Positions 1 to 9,092 of a stretch of DNA of 62,755 nucleotides are shown here, piece after piece. Position numbers and translations under genes: made by a program. Under the pieces are notes generated by a model, which saw nothing but the letters and a program-made list of their open reading frames with translations, was not told the DNA's origin and did not search any database. Source of the stretch: a virus; IMG/VR virus record IMGVR_UViG_3300009408_000004, positions 1 to 62,755 of that record; one strand, given 5' to 3'. Numbering within the stretch: the stretch's first letter is position 1; each line of letters opens with the position of its first letter.

Positions 1-238
1 GTGGCAATGGATCGAGCAGTACATCGGTGACCATCATCGCTGCCCCTCCAAGACCGTGTTCCGATCTCGATGGCCGGACTTCAAGATCGTCACCAGTGAC
101 GACATCGACTACTGCCTCGGCCAGCTCAGGGATAGCCACGTCCGACACTCGCTAGGGGTCGCTATCGAAACAACCATTGGGCAGATGAAGGACCTAACAC
201 CGGGCGATCAAATGCTCGACTCGATTGCCTCGTCGGTT
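1..238. repeat. Left copy of terminal direct repeat (circular junction)
   Basis: These 238 bases are identical to 62518-62755 at the other end of the window. The overlap closes the sequence into a circle of 62,517 bp. It lies inside the helicase coding sequence, which becomes full length only when the ends are joined. Either it is an assembly overlap of a circularly permuted genome, or it is a true terminal redundancy; the sequence alone cannot decide. Confidence 0.97.
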
Positions 239-1192
239 ATGGAGCTGAGGCTCGCTGTGTCCGGGGGTGCGCACGAGATGGAGCTGGTGTCAGAATGGGA
301 AGACATCTTCGACACGGTAACTCAACGGTGGCAGCGGTCACGATCACGGGGGATGGCTGGCATAGCGACAGGGTTCAAGTCACTGGACCTATGGACAGGT
401 GGCCCACAACCGGGCGACTATTGGGTCGTAGCAGCTCGACTCGGGCAAGGCAAAACTTGGTCGATGATCCGTATGGCGTGCGCTGCAATGGCTCAAGGCT
501 ACACAGTCCAGTACGACTCTCTGGAGCAGTCAAAGGCGCAGGTCGGGATGCGAGCACACGCCTTCCTCTCGCGGGAGTATGGCAATACACAGTTTCCAGC
601 GATGTCACTCATGCAAGGCCATGAGAGCCTTGACTTGGTAGCGTACTCCAAGTGGATCAAAGGCTTGATCGAGCAGGTGCCGGGGAAGCTCATCATCAAC
701 GACACTGGCAGGAGCCGAGTGACTCCAAGTGTCATTGCTGCCCAGATCGAACGCAACCATCCCGACATCCTCTTCATCGACTACCTCACACTGATGAATG
801 CCGGGGGGGCAGCAGGCACCAACAACCGCGATTGGCAAGTCGTAGCTGACCTGAGCGCTGAGATCAAAGGCATCGCCATGCACTACGAGTTGCCTGTCAT
901 CGTGGCCGCTCAAATCAACCGTATGGGTAGCGGCAAAGAAGTACCCGGAGCAGAGCACCTCAGCGCCTCAGACGCCATTGGGCAAGATGCCGATGCAGTG
1001 GTGACCATGGTGCAGCAATCCAAACGTGTCGTGAAGCATAAGCTGGCCAAGTACCGCCATGGTGCTGACGGTGGGACTTGGTACTCCGAGTTTGCGCCCA
1101 ACACTGGAGTCTTCCGTGAGATCAGCGGCACAGAGGCCAAGGACCTGATCGACGAGGATCTCGTTGATGCTGGCAAGTCAGCGTTCGACTGA
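1..1192 (+). CDS. dnaB: Replicative DnaB-type helicase (3' part; gene continues from 62405)
   Basis: This is the main part of a RecA-fold hexameric helicase that unwinds DNA at the phage replication fork. With the 5' part at 62405-62517 the protein is 434 residues, close to the usual size of DnaB helicases. Walker A is ARLGQGKT (about residues 183-190), a typical DnaB form; the Walker B region ends in DILFIDYL, and an H4-like segment holds the AAQINR motif. The first 150 residues form the N-terminal primase-interacting domain. The primase gene starts 5 nt after the stop, so the two are probably co-translated and work as a primosome. An internal GTG at 56 is not the start; the real start at 62405 has a perfect ribosome binding site. 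Confidence 0.93.
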   Translation, partial: WQWIEQYIGDHHRCPSKTVFRSRWPDFKIVTSDDIDYCLGQLRDSHVRHSLGVAIETTIGQMKDLTPGDQMLDSIASSVMELRLAVSGGAHEMELVSEWEDIFDTVTQRWQRSRSRGMAGIATGFKSLDLWTGGPQPGDYWVVAARLGQGKTWSMIRMACAAMAQGYTVQYDSLEQSKAQVGMRAHAFLSREYGNTQFPAMSLMQGHESLDLVAYSKWIKGLIEQVPGKLIINDTGRSRVTPSVIAAQIERNHPDILFIDYLTLMNAGGAAGTNNRDWQVVADLSAEIKGIAMHYELPVIVAAQINRMGSGKEVPGAEHLSASDAIGQDADAVVTMVQQSKRVVKHKLAKYRHGADGGTWYSEFAPNTGVFREISGTEAKDLIDEDLVDAGKSAFD

Positions 1193-1197
1193 CAGCT

Positions 1198-2130
1198 ATG
1201 TCCAGCAGTGCTACCACCATTGACCAAATCAATGAGGCATTCGCTCGGGAGCACCTCGATGTGCGCTCCACCTCGGGCGACGAGCTGATATGCCTCTGCC
1301 CCTACCATGGCGACACTCACCCTAGCTTCTGGGTCAATATCGCCAAAGGGCTTTTCCTCTGCTATGCCTGTGGAGCGAAGGGCACCATTGAGCAGCTAGC
1401 TAACCACCTAGAGGCAGAGCTGGACACTTCAGGCGTCCAAGAACGTGAGCGCCAATGGGGCACCGAGCTAGCAATGGCATTGGCAGGTGCTCGGGCGTTG
1501 GAGCACAAGCCAATGGTTGGTAACGGCCTCACAGAGCGCTCTGAGAGCGAGCTAGCGGTCTTCCGGGGCAATGGGGCGCACAGGTACTGGACAGACATCA
1601 GGGGCTTCTCAGCGGCAACCTGTGAGCGCTACGAGCTTGGATACGACCCAGTAACTAACCGGGTCACTATCCCACTGCGGTCGATTGGTGGCCAGTACCT
1701 CGGAGCAATCAAACGAGCAATCACTGCTGACAACATGCCAAGGTACAAGTACCCATACAAGGTGCCAGTCAGCAAGGTGCTCTGGGGTGCCAACCTCGTA
1801 ATTGACCAGCGACGAGTCGTGTTAGTGGAGGGGTCTATCGACGCCATCAAATGCTGGAGCGCCGGGGTCCCGGCAGTAGCCATGCTCGGCTCGTGGGCCA
1901 GCCCAGAGAAGCTCCACTTGCTGCGGACCATCGGTGCCGACTCATGGGTGGTGATGACTGACAGGGACAAGGCTGGCCGAGAGCTTGAGGCCCAGCTCCT
2001 TGGCGAGCTTGGCCATCGAGCCAGCAAAGCCTTGTGGCTCCCAGAAGAAGAATCCAATGGCAGCGACCCAGACATGCTCAGTTCTGACCGGCTGAGGCTG
2101 GCGACTGGCTTTGGCCAGCAGCTAGCATGA
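1198..2130 (+). CDS. DnaG-like primase (zinc finger + Toprim)
   Basis: This protein synthesises RNA primers for phage DNA replication. The N-terminus (about residues 30-65) is a CHC2-type zinc-binding domain with the ligand pattern CPYH and CYAC. The Toprim core follows at about residues 200-265, with VLVEGSIDAI supplying the catalytic Glu and TDRDKAG the metal-binding Asp residues. At 310 aa it is about half the size of bacterial DnaG and lacks the C-terminal helicase-binding domain, as is common in phage primases. It starts 5 nt after the helicase stop and has no strong ribosome binding site of its own, which points to translational coupling. Confidence 0.92.
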   Translation: MSSSATTIDQINEAFAREHLDVRSTSGDELICLCPYHGDTHPSFWVNIAKGLFLCYACGAKGTIEQLANHLEAELDTSGVQERERQWGTELAMALAGARALEHKPMVGNGLTERSESELAVFRGNGAHRYWTDIRGFSAATCERYELGYDPVTNRVTIPLRSIGGQYLGAIKRAITADNMPRYKYPYKVPVSKVLWGANLVIDQRRVVLVEGSIDAIKCWSAGVPAVAMLGSWASPEKLHLLRTIGADSWVVMTDRDKAGRELEAQLLGELGHRASKALWLPEEESNGSDPDMLSSDRLRLATGFGQQLA

Positions 2131-2134
2131 CTAC

Positions 2135-2413
2135 GTGGAGCCACCCTCACCTGTCAGCCGCACAGACACGCAGCAACTCAGCCGTTTGCTGCTCAATGCT
2201 TTCGTGGCCATGGCCAGAGGCAAGCGACCTCGCAGCAACCATGCACTGGAAGCTCGATACATCGAGCTAACTGATCGGGTGCCCAGCCTGACATATCAAG
2301 CCTGTCTGGCATGGGCAGCCGAGCAGTCACAGCTCGTGCGGGACAACCCGGACTACTTGCCCTTGGAAGAGCCGCTCTTCTTGGACGAGCCTGATGGCTT
2401 CTTCGCAGACTGA
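2135..2413 (+). CDS. Small protein of unknown function downstream of primase
   Basis: This is a 92-residue reading frame starting with GTG 4 nt after the primase stop. I do not recognise it. It is mostly alpha-helical in character, with an acidic C-terminus (residues 72-92). Its last 61 bases overlap the 3' end of the convergent membrane protein gene, so the two main transcription directions of the genome meet here. No clear ribosome binding site is visible; coupling to the primase is the likely route. Support is position and an intact frame only. Confidence 0.5.
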   Translation: MEPPSPVSRTDTQQLSRLLLNAFVAMARGKRPRSNHALEARYIELTDRVPSLTYQACLAWAAEQSQLVRDNPDYLPLEEPLFLDEPDGFFAD

Positions 2414-2778
2414 CGCTTTTTGACTTTGGCGGCAGGCTTAGCAGGTGGCTGCGGGTCATAGCTTGGCTGACGTGATAGGCCCAAAGGTCGGAGCCATGGC
2501 CACCGCTTTTCAATGGAGCGGGCCATGCTGTAGTAAGCAAATAGCACCGCTGAAGTCAGAAAGGACACCACTGCTGGAGACTGCATGTTGATGTCAATGG
2601 GTGTGCCCAGCAAAGACTGGGTATCAATGAGCCGCTCAAGCCACTGCCACCATAGCGCTAGCTGCATGGTGAGGGCTGACACAAAAGCAGCAACCCCAAT
2701 ACGGACGAAGGCAATGAGTCTGCCTTGTCCTAGTCTGTCAGCGACCGCTTGAACGATCTTGGCCTTGAAGCTAGCCAT
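2353..2778 (-). CDS. Two-TM membrane protein with Lys-rich tail, holin candidate
   Basis: The 141-residue protein has two predicted membrane spans, at about residues 23-45 and 70-92, and a very basic Ser/Lys/Pro-rich tail from about residue 105 to the end. This layout is shared by many two-span phage holins, which open the inner membrane for the endolysin, but other small virion-operon membrane proteins look alike. I chose ATG at 2778 rather than the longer frame because an AGGAG lies 5-6 nt upstream of it. It is the last gene of the leftward virion operon, just after the tail hub gene, and its 3' end overlaps the opposing small gene. A second holin candidate sits next to the endolysin at 38732. 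Confidence 0.6.
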   Translation of the reverse strand: MASFKAKIVQAVADRLGQGRLIAFVRIGVAAFVSALTMQLALWWQWLERLIDTQSLLGTPIDINMQSPAVVSFLTSAVLFAYYSMARSIEKRWPWLRPLGLSRQPSYDPQPPAKPAAKVKKRQSAKKPSGSSKKSGSSKGK

Positions 2779-2812
2779 GTATGCTCCTGTCGTAGATGGC
2801 AAGTGTTAGATG

Positions 2813-4141
2813 CTAGATGCCAAGAGTAGCAGTGCCAATGGTGCCAGTGCCAATGCGACCAGTGTCAGAGGGGAAAGCCCACGAAGGCGACAGCTTAAAG
2901 GTGATGAGGTCTTGGCCACCCGGTCTGAGCGAAAAAGCGATCTGGTCAACAGCGCATAGCTCGTCGACAGTCCCAGTCCCTTGAGGGTTCCACTTGACTT
3001 GTACCACGCTAGCAATGTCAAGCGCCAGCACTAGCCTTTGGTTGGCGTAACTCAGTGCGTTGAGCGCCACCTTCACTTCTGTTGGCTTCGCTGTATGCCG
3101 ATACCATTGGTCACGCCAATACGCTGCCAAAGCTTGCGTTTGCAGGGTCCCTGCTGAATTGGTCAAGTTCAACAGCCCGCGACGGCTGAACTCTCGAATG
3201 CCATACACCTGCTGACTGTCGGTGCTCTCGGCAGTTTCAGCAACACCGCCCAGTACACCATCTGGGTCTTCCCGTTCCAAGGTGATCTGGTTCCAGACGT
3301 AGCGCTTGTCGGTCAATAGTTTGAGCTGCCGATATTGGATGTCAGAACCCGAGTCGCTAACTGTGTCCACTAGCACTGCCATTGTAGATGGCGTGTAGCC
3401 AGTGCGACGGGTGAAGCGTAGCCGCCCAGACGGATCTATAAAAAGCCCCGGTGACCATTCAGTTTCAGCGAGCCGCTGCAACTCCCGCCAGACATTGCCA
3501 GTCACTTCCATGGCTTGCACAGCAGAGTCACCCAAATCAATGTTCCAATGGGTGGAATCGAGCACTACCTTGCCAGAGGCTATATTCTTGCATTGGAGAA
3601 TTGCCTTGATTCGATCCCCGGACTGCTGAGCGGGGAAGGTAGGCGGGGTGTTGCCACTGGCATCCTCCATCACCCCCTCTTTGAGTGAAATCGTACTCAG
3701 CCGTGAGATAGTATCAACTACTCTGATCTCGATGATGTTGGTGTTCTGCCCATCGCTCACTGTGTTCAGGGAGTCGATGTACCCAGTGAACATGGTGATG
3801 GTTGCGCCCAAGTTACGTGGGCGAGCTGTCACCTGTACCAATGAACCGATGATGCTGTCTTGGTACCCGACAGGCAGAGAAGTGTTTTCAAACCACTGTG
3901 TCCCAGCGACATACTTCCGGTCTGGGTCGTTGAGTTGAATAGTCACAGTCCCAGCCGACACGGCATTAAGCGGCCCATTGCGACCGCGGCGCATCGACAA
4001 CCCCATCAGGTCAGGGCTAACGTCCAAATCCCCAAATGGCCCCCAGTATTCAGCGCCCAAAGCTCCATGAGCGGCAACTGATGCCGCCGTTTGTGTCAGT
4101 CCCCCTATCAGGACTGCCCATTTGATTCGGATGTCAGCCAT
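2813..4141 (-). CDS. Minor tail protein (tail hub / tail-tip)
   Basis: The 442-residue protein directly follows the tape measure gene, the usual place for distal tail or tail-associated hub proteins of siphophages. Its start ATG overlaps the tape measure stop as TAATG. The sequence is beta-rich, with segments on tail position such as SRRGLLNLTNSAGTLQTQAL, and ends in a Gly/Thr-rich stretch (GTGTIGTATLGI). No lysin motif is visible. I assign it by position and composition; which of Dit or Tal it corresponds to cannot be told without structure prediction. Receptor-binding fibres are not encoded after it, unlike in most siphophages, but near 35-41 kb. Confidence 0.75.
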   Translation of the reverse strand: MADIRIKWAVLIGGLTQTAASVAAHGALGAEYWGPFGDLDVSPDLMGLSMRRGRNGPLNAVSAGTVTIQLNDPDRKYVAGTQWFENTSLPVGYQDSIIGSLVQVTARPRNLGATITMFTGYIDSLNTVSDGQNTNIIEIRVVDTISRLSTISLKEGVMEDASGNTPPTFPAQQSGDRIKAILQCKNIASGKVVLDSTHWNIDLGDSAVQAMEVTGNVWRELQRLAETEWSPGLFIDPSGRLRFTRRTGYTPSTMAVLVDTVSDSGSDIQYRQLKLLTDKRYVWNQITLEREDPDGVLGGVAETAESTDSQQVYGIREFSRRGLLNLTNSAGTLQTQALAAYWRDQWYRHTAKPTEVKVALNALSYANQRLVLALDIASVVQVKWNPQGTGTVDELCAVDQIAFSLRPGGQDLITFKLSPSWAFPSDTGRIGTGTIGTATLGI

Positions 4142-7100
4142 TATTGCACGACCCCTCCTCCGCTAACGTATGACCCACTCACTGATATGGGCAGTGGCCC
4201 TGAGTCAGACTCATAGGCTTGCAGAAGCTCCACGATGGTGTGCCCTATAGCTTCACCGTCAGCACCGATGCCAGCGTTGATGGTGATGTTGTTGGTCATG
4301 CGCTTGCCGCCACCCATGGCCAGCGCTCCACCATCCGAGAACAGCTCGAACTGGTGGCCACTGCTTGGAGTGATTGGGGGCGTTGCACTAGCTCCGAATA
4401 TGCTGCCAGAGCCACCGCCTTGGCTGGCAAGGAGGCCCGCAATGATCTGATCTGGAGTCATACCGGCTGCTACCCAATCAGCCACAAGCGAGCCGTTGGG
4501 CACCACTGGGGTGTAAGCCTCTTGCACAGCAATAGCATTGGCAATTGCTGCGTCAAACTCAGCTTGTATGTCACTAGCGCCCATGATGTTGGACCAGTCA
4601 ATGTTGCCAATGGCCTCGGCAACCAAATCGACGTTGCCAGCAACATTCTCGAAGGCCGCTGCCAGCTGGGCCTGAGCAGAAATCTGATCCAGAGCGTTTT
4701 GATGGAGCTGCTTGTCGATGTCAAGTACTTCTTGCTTGGCAGTTGCCAACGCTGCCTCGGCGCTCTCCAGCTCTCCAGTCGGAGCTGTGGCAGCATCCTT
4801 GGCAGCTGCCAACTTCTCTTCGGCAGCTTGCACTGCTGCTGCCGTAACAATGCCAGCTCGCTCACGCCTCTTGGCAGCGGCCAGCTCGTGCTGAGCCTTC
4901 TCGATACCGAGCTGCTCAGTGCCAGTGATGGCATCAGCCTCAGCTTGTAGTAGTGCCACTCTCCGCTCAAGGTCAGGGATACCCTCTTGCTGCAAGGTGT
5001 TACGGCGCTCGGTGAGGGTGGTTGTGGCCTCGATAAGCTGGTGATACCTGTCTTGAGCGCTCACCAAACCAGTGATAGCACCTGAGCCAGCCGAGAAGTC
5101 TTGTACCACTTGCGCATAATGGCCTTCAATCTCTTCAATCAGGCCAGCGATGGCTTCCCACTCAGCTTGCGTTAGGCCACCAAAAGTAGGTTCAGCCGAG
5201 CTGCCCCCACCTCCGCCGCTGGAGGAGCTGCCAATATCAGCTACTGCGGCATCAGCTGCCTCGGCAATTAGCAGCATCCCTCGAAGCACTTCGACCATGG
5301 CCCTCAGCTCTGGGTCCAGCCCAGCTGCTCTCGTAGACAGGTCAAGGACTGCCGCTAGCTTGGCTTTGATGAGGTCGATGTCCATGTTGGTTTCGAGGCT
5401 GAGCCTCAAGAACATCTCTGATCGGCGGCCATCCAAGTCAGCCAACATACGAGCAAGGGCCTCTAGCTGGCTTGTGTCGAAGTTGGCAGCTTTGCCATTG
5501 GCAACCATCACTGCGATTTGGTTCTCCAGCTCGGCGCTGAACTTGGCAGCTGCCTCCTCACCCGTGATGGAGACGTGCGCTGCTATAGCCCATGACTCAG
5601 CCAATTGAGCGGCTCTATCCACAAGGGCAGGCATCTCGTTGACGAGTTGAGACAACGCTTGCTGATAGGTCTTGGTACCAGCAGTGACCTCCCCCATCAC
5701 ATCCTTGTAGTGCTTGTTGGTCTTGGCAGCCTGATTGGTGTTATCAATGATGGTCCGTAGAGACTTACCCGCGATCCCAAGCCGCTCCTGCAAGCCCTTG
5801 AAAGATACATTCACACCTGCCACGGACTTCTCGAACTCCGCAAACTTGGTGCCAGCCTCGATGCTGCCAAGCCCCAAGGCTTCAATCCTTATCTGGTTCT
5901 CCTCGTAGTCACGGCGTGCTTGGTCTGCGAGGGCAGCAGCTTCAGCGTCGGTTGCAGCCTTCGCATCCATGACTTCAATGACAGCAAGCAATGCAGCTTG
6001 CTGGTCCGCCAATGGCAGTTCACTAGCTGAGATAGCCTCGTTGAACTTGGCTACTGCATCTGCTTCGGACATCATCGAGCCAGTGATGGATGGGTTAGCG
6101 CCAAAGTCAACAAGGGGTTTGACGTCAAACATCTCAGCCAGCAGGGCACGAACTTCAGGGGCTTTCGCAGCCAAGTCTTGCAGCTGTGCGTTTACTCCCC
6201 CAGCTATGTCTACGCCCAGCTTCTCAGGAGACGACATAATCCCAGTGTTGCCCTCATAATGGTCACTAATTGCGACGCCTTGCTTCGCCCATTTGGGCAC
6301 CCAGCCGGGCAAAGTTACAGCTCCTCCAAAAGCCTTATCTGACTGAACACGATCGCCAGTCTTGACGTAACTAATCTCCTCAGCCTTAACCAGTAAGTCA
6401 ATCCACTGTTGCTGTGACTTGCTGCCATCGGCCACCGCAATTATGTAGTCTTCAACGTACTTGGTGGACGTGCCCAGCGTTTCGGCGATTCGCTTGATGT
6501 CATTGACCTGATTCTCTTCCACGAAGACACTGGAATTGGATGTCGACAAGTAGCTAGCCAACGCCGCCTCGTAGTCCTCCATAGTGTGTATACCCACAGC
6601 GAGCGCATCATTGAGGTCAGACTGCGCTGATGCTGCATCGTGGCCCTTGTCGGAGAAGGCAGCGAAGAGCTTGGTGACCACCTCGACTGCCACCATGGCA
6701 GCCAGCAGGGGCAGCATCGACGCCATAGCGGCCTTGACTGAATTGATGGCAACTCTGAGTCCGACCATGCCTGCGCTCGCAGTGGTGGTACTAGTCAGCA
6801 GAGCGCCGCTCATGGTTGGCCCAGCCAGAGCAACCTCTCCCATTTGGAGCCTGACCTTGGACGTAGCGACAGCGAACCGCTTCATGGAGAGTGACGACAA
6901 ATTGATTGACTTGCCAAACCTGTTCCACATGTGCAGCGCCATCATGCCACGTAGCAAAGGTGCCAAAGGCTTGACAACAGCTGCCAATACCTTCATGGCT
7001 TCAGCCGCACCTTGGAGGAGGGTTGTCAGCACATTAGTGTCAGCAAGCACCTTGCCAAGCACTGAGAAGGAGGAGAACACCTCTTTTGTGCTCTTGGCAA

Positions 7101-8073
7101 GCTCGGCCATTGCTTGGCCACCATCGCCTTTCAAAAACTCAATGAACACGGCGAGGTCGTCTGCTAGCGTTTGCCCGAAGCCGTCGAGCATCGCTCGGAG
7201 CCTCGTGCCCTCTTCGGTGCTCTTGGCTAGCCACTTCCAAAATGGCATCAGACCCTTCAAGACCATCACTTGAAACGCTGGGAACATGGTCTTGCCGAGG
7301 TTGTTCGCCACCTGTGTCTGGACGCGCTTCATGGAGCCGAGAACCTTGAGCGGGTTTTTCATCGACTCCTCGTAAGCGCCATTCATCTTGGCACCTTCAG
7401 CCAGCACACCGTTTAGCACGGCTTGAGTGCGTTGGCTGGAGGTCATAGCACTGGCAGCGATATGGTTGGATTGCGCATACTTTTCGATCGCTTGGCCAGC
7501 CATGACCTGTACCCCAGCATTGCGGAGCAGCATCGAGTTTTGTGTGCTGATGCCGTAGATCAGCCGGTCTAGCGTCTCTGACGAGTTGCTGTTGGACATG
7601 ACAGCAGCATCCTGCGCCACCCGAGCCAAATTGCTCGCTTGCGCTAGGTCCAAGTTGTACTGAAGGAAGTTCTGCACAGTGCGCTGAGCCACAGAGGTTT
7701 CAATGCCGTTGGCGACGATGGCAGCCGTCATCTTCTCGACTTCATCACTCGTGTAGCCGACCTGCGTGCCCAGCTTGTTCAGGACCAAGTTCATCTGGTC
7801 GATGCGAGCAGCCCCCATGACAGCCTCTTTGCCGAGGTTGCGTAGGTTGGCTGCGCCTCTGAGGATGGCAGTGCCAAGCCCAATGCCCACAGCCGCTTTG
7901 AGCGCTGTGCCAGCGAACTTGGTCAGCTTGTCAATGGCTGTAGAAGCGTGGTCAGCCGACCGTGCCATCTCACGGCCAGCTTTCTCCATGCTCACAGAGG
8001 CGTTGTTTACGTCTCGCATGAACTGGCTGACTTTGATGCCCAGCTCGGCCTCGACTGTGGCGACAGTAGCCAT
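4141..8073 (-). CDS. Tail tape measure protein
   Basis: At 1310 residues this is the longest tail gene. It lies directly after the tail assembly chaperone pair and before the tail hub, the fixed place of the tape measure in siphophages. It is Ala-rich and mainly helical with long coiled-coil stretches, has hydrophobic segments around residues 50-70 and 420-470, and a Gly/Ser hinge (SSSSGGGGGSS) near residue 970. About 0.15 nm of tail per residue, a rule of thumb for such proteins, would give a tail near 195 nm. No lysozyme or peptidase motif is evident. The gene starts 17 nt after the stop of the frameshifted chaperone. Confidence 0.95.
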   Translation of the reverse strand: MATVATVEAELGIKVSQFMRDVNNASVSMEKAGREMARSADHASTAIDKLTKFAGTALKAAVGIGLGTAILRGAANLRNLGKEAVMGAARIDQMNLVLNKLGTQVGYTSDEVEKMTAAIVANGIETSVAQRTVQNFLQYNLDLAQASNLARVAQDAAVMSNSNSSETLDRLIYGISTQNSMLLRNAGVQVMAGQAIEKYAQSNHIAASAMTSSQRTQAVLNGVLAEGAKMNGAYEESMKNPLKVLGSMKRVQTQVANNLGKTMFPAFQVMVLKGLMPFWKWLAKSTEEGTRLRAMLDGFGQTLADDLAVFIEFLKGDGGQAMAELAKSTKEVFSSFSVLGKVLADTNVLTTLLQGAAEAMKVLAAVVKPLAPLLRGMMALHMWNRFGKSINLSSLSMKRFAVATSKVRLQMGEVALAGPTMSGALLTSTTTASAGMVGLRVAINSVKAAMASMLPLLAAMVAVEVVTKLFAAFSDKGHDAASAQSDLNDALAVGIHTMEDYEAALASYLSTSNSSVFVEENQVNDIKRIAETLGTSTKYVEDYIIAVADGSKSQQQWIDLLVKAEEISYVKTGDRVQSDKAFGGAVTLPGWVPKWAKQGVAISDHYEGNTGIMSSPEKLGVDIAGGVNAQLQDLAAKAPEVRALLAEMFDVKPLVDFGANPSITGSMMSEADAVAKFNEAISASELPLADQQAALLAVIEVMDAKAATDAEAAALADQARRDYEENQIRIEALGLGSIEAGTKFAEFEKSVAGVNVSFKGLQERLGIAGKSLRTIIDNTNQAAKTNKHYKDVMGEVTAGTKTYQQALSQLVNEMPALVDRAAQLAESWAIAAHVSITGEEAAAKFSAELENQIAVMVANGKAANFDTSQLEALARMLADLDGRRSEMFLRLSLETNMDIDLIKAKLAAVLDLSTRAAGLDPELRAMVEVLRGMLLIAEAADAAVADIGSSSSGGGGGSSAEPTFGGLTQAEWEAIAGLIEEIEGHYAQVVQDFSAGSGAITGLVSAQDRYHQLIEATTTLTERRNTLQQEGIPDLERRVALLQAEADAITGTEQLGIEKAQHELAAAKRRERAGIVTAAAVQAAEEKLAAAKDAATAPTGELESAEAALATAKQEVLDIDKQLHQNALDQISAQAQLAAAFENVAGNVDLVAEAIGNIDWSNIMGASDIQAEFDAAIANAIAVQEAYTPVVPNGSLVADWVAAGMTPDQIIAGLLASQGGGSGSIFGASATPPITPSSGHQFELFSDGGALAMGGGKRMTNNITINAGIGADGEAIGHTIVELLQAYESDSGPLPISVSGSYVSGGGVVQ

Positions 8074-8089
8074 CAGGTAGCCATCTCAG

Positions 8090-8634
8090 TCAGTTGTTTC
8101 TTGCTCGCTTGGTGGCTTGCTTGCGTTCCCATGCTTGGATCTTGTCGTACCCGGCCCAAGCAGTCAGCTCGTCGGCCATGAGTGGCTTGTGAACAGCCGA
8201 CCCAAATACCAGCTCCTCGACAGTCCGCCCCAGCCTCTCGGCCAGAACGAACAGGTAGCGATACTCTGGGTCCGCTAGGACACTTTTCCCTCTGCATCGA
8301 CTGCCTCACTGGTCATGCCGCTCATCTCCATGGCCTTCTGCCCGACTCGCTCAACAGCCGCTGCCGACTTGCCCTGCAAAGCAGTGATGTCGTCGGCCTC
8401 AAATACTTGCTCCCCTGTCTCGGGGTCAAAGCAGGACCCGATGATGAGCATGGGGAACAGCGTGGTGGTGTCGAGCGTCCCCTCATCGGTCAAAGCAGAC
8501 CGGATCATCTTGGAGCGTTCGCCAGCAGTCACAGTGCGGACTTCTAGCTCACACCCCCATTCGGGGACCTCAATGGTGGTTCGGCCAATATCATCGGCCG
8601 ACAAGATTCGATCACGCAGGGACACAGTGGTCAC
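8090..8634 (-). CDS. Tail assembly chaperone GT fusion made by -1 frameshift
   Basis: This entry is the long product of the chaperone gene, about 181 residues. Ribosomes read 117 codons from 8634, slip one base back on the GGGAAAA heptamer at 8290-8284, and continue in the -1 frame to TGA at 8092-8090. The added 64 residues begin SVLADPEYRYLFVLAERLG and end in a basic tail, and have the look of the T domain of lambda gpGT. Such chaperones coat the tape measure and recruit tail tube subunits. The new frame is open only across this extension, has protein-like composition, and ends just before the tape measure start. Confidence 0.9.
8275..8634 (-). CDS. Tail assembly chaperone G (unshifted product)
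   Basis: The 119-residue product made when no frameshift occurs. It lies between the tail tube genes and the tape measure, as does lambda gene G. It contains the segments EVRTVTAGERSKMIRSAL and FEADDITALQGKSAAAVERV and ends in a TAG three codons after the slippery site. The short product is normally made in large excess over the fusion. Confidence 0.88.
   Translation of the reverse strand: MTTVSLRDRILSADDIGRTTIEVPEWGCELEVRTVTAGERSKMIRSALTDEGTLDTTTLFPMLIIGSCFDPETGEQVFEADDITALQGKSAAAVERVGQKAMEMSGMTSEAVDAEGKVS
8284..8290 (-). promoter_or_regulatory. Programmed -1 frameshift slippery site GGGAAAA
   Basis: In the zero frame the codons are GAG GGA AAA, which fits the X XXY YYZ rule for simultaneous slippage (G GGA AAA). 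The zero-frame stop is at 8277-8275, only two sense codons further on. The -1 frame continues for 64 codons. Confidence 0.9.
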
Positions 8635-8669
8635 TCCTTCTGTTGGTTATCGCGGTGGGTGTGATGCTA

Positions 8670-9077
8670 TCAGGCTCTGGTGATGGTGCCTGTGACTTGG
8701 AAGTCAGCGGAGAAAGTGATCTTGTCGCTGACACTGGTCTGCATGTCGTAAGACGTGCAGAGAGCTTCCATCGTGTAGCTAGGCGTGGTGCCAGTGCCCT
8801 TCGGCTCGTAGAGAATGGTGCCAGCAGCTCCGCCCACAATGCCGCCAAGAACGATGTCGTTGCCGGTGGCAGCAGTGTCGTCCCAAGTCCCAGAGACGGA
8901 CACCTTGCCGTCCTTGAGGCCAGCGAGAAACGCCTTGCTGGCGTCACCAAGTGCGGTGACCTCAGCCGGGTTACCGGATTGGGTGAGCTGCACAGAGTCG
9001 ACCCCTGTGATTGCTCGTGCTGTGCCACCGCTGTCGTCGATGGTAACTAGTGAACCTTTGCCGTGTACAAAAGTCAT
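8670..9077 (-). CDS. Major tail tube protein candidate (short paralog)
   Basis: The 135-residue protein begins with FVHGKGSLVTIDD and contains KAFLAGLKDGKVSVSG near residue 50, a pattern typical of tail tube subunits with the fold of lambda gpV. It lies immediately before the tail assembly chaperone, the usual place of the tube gene. The next gene upstream starts with the same pattern and is a paralog twice as long. Which of the two is the main tube subunit is not certain; size and position favour this one. Confidence 0.78.
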   Translation of the reverse strand: MTFVHGKGSLVTIDDSGGTARAITGVDSVQLTQSGNPAEVTALGDASKAFLAGLKDGKVSVSGTWDDTAATGNDIVLGGIVGGAAGTILYEPKGTGTTPSYTMEALCTSYDMQTSVSDKITFSADFQVTGTITRA

Positions 9078-9092
9078 GTGGTTCTTCCTTCC

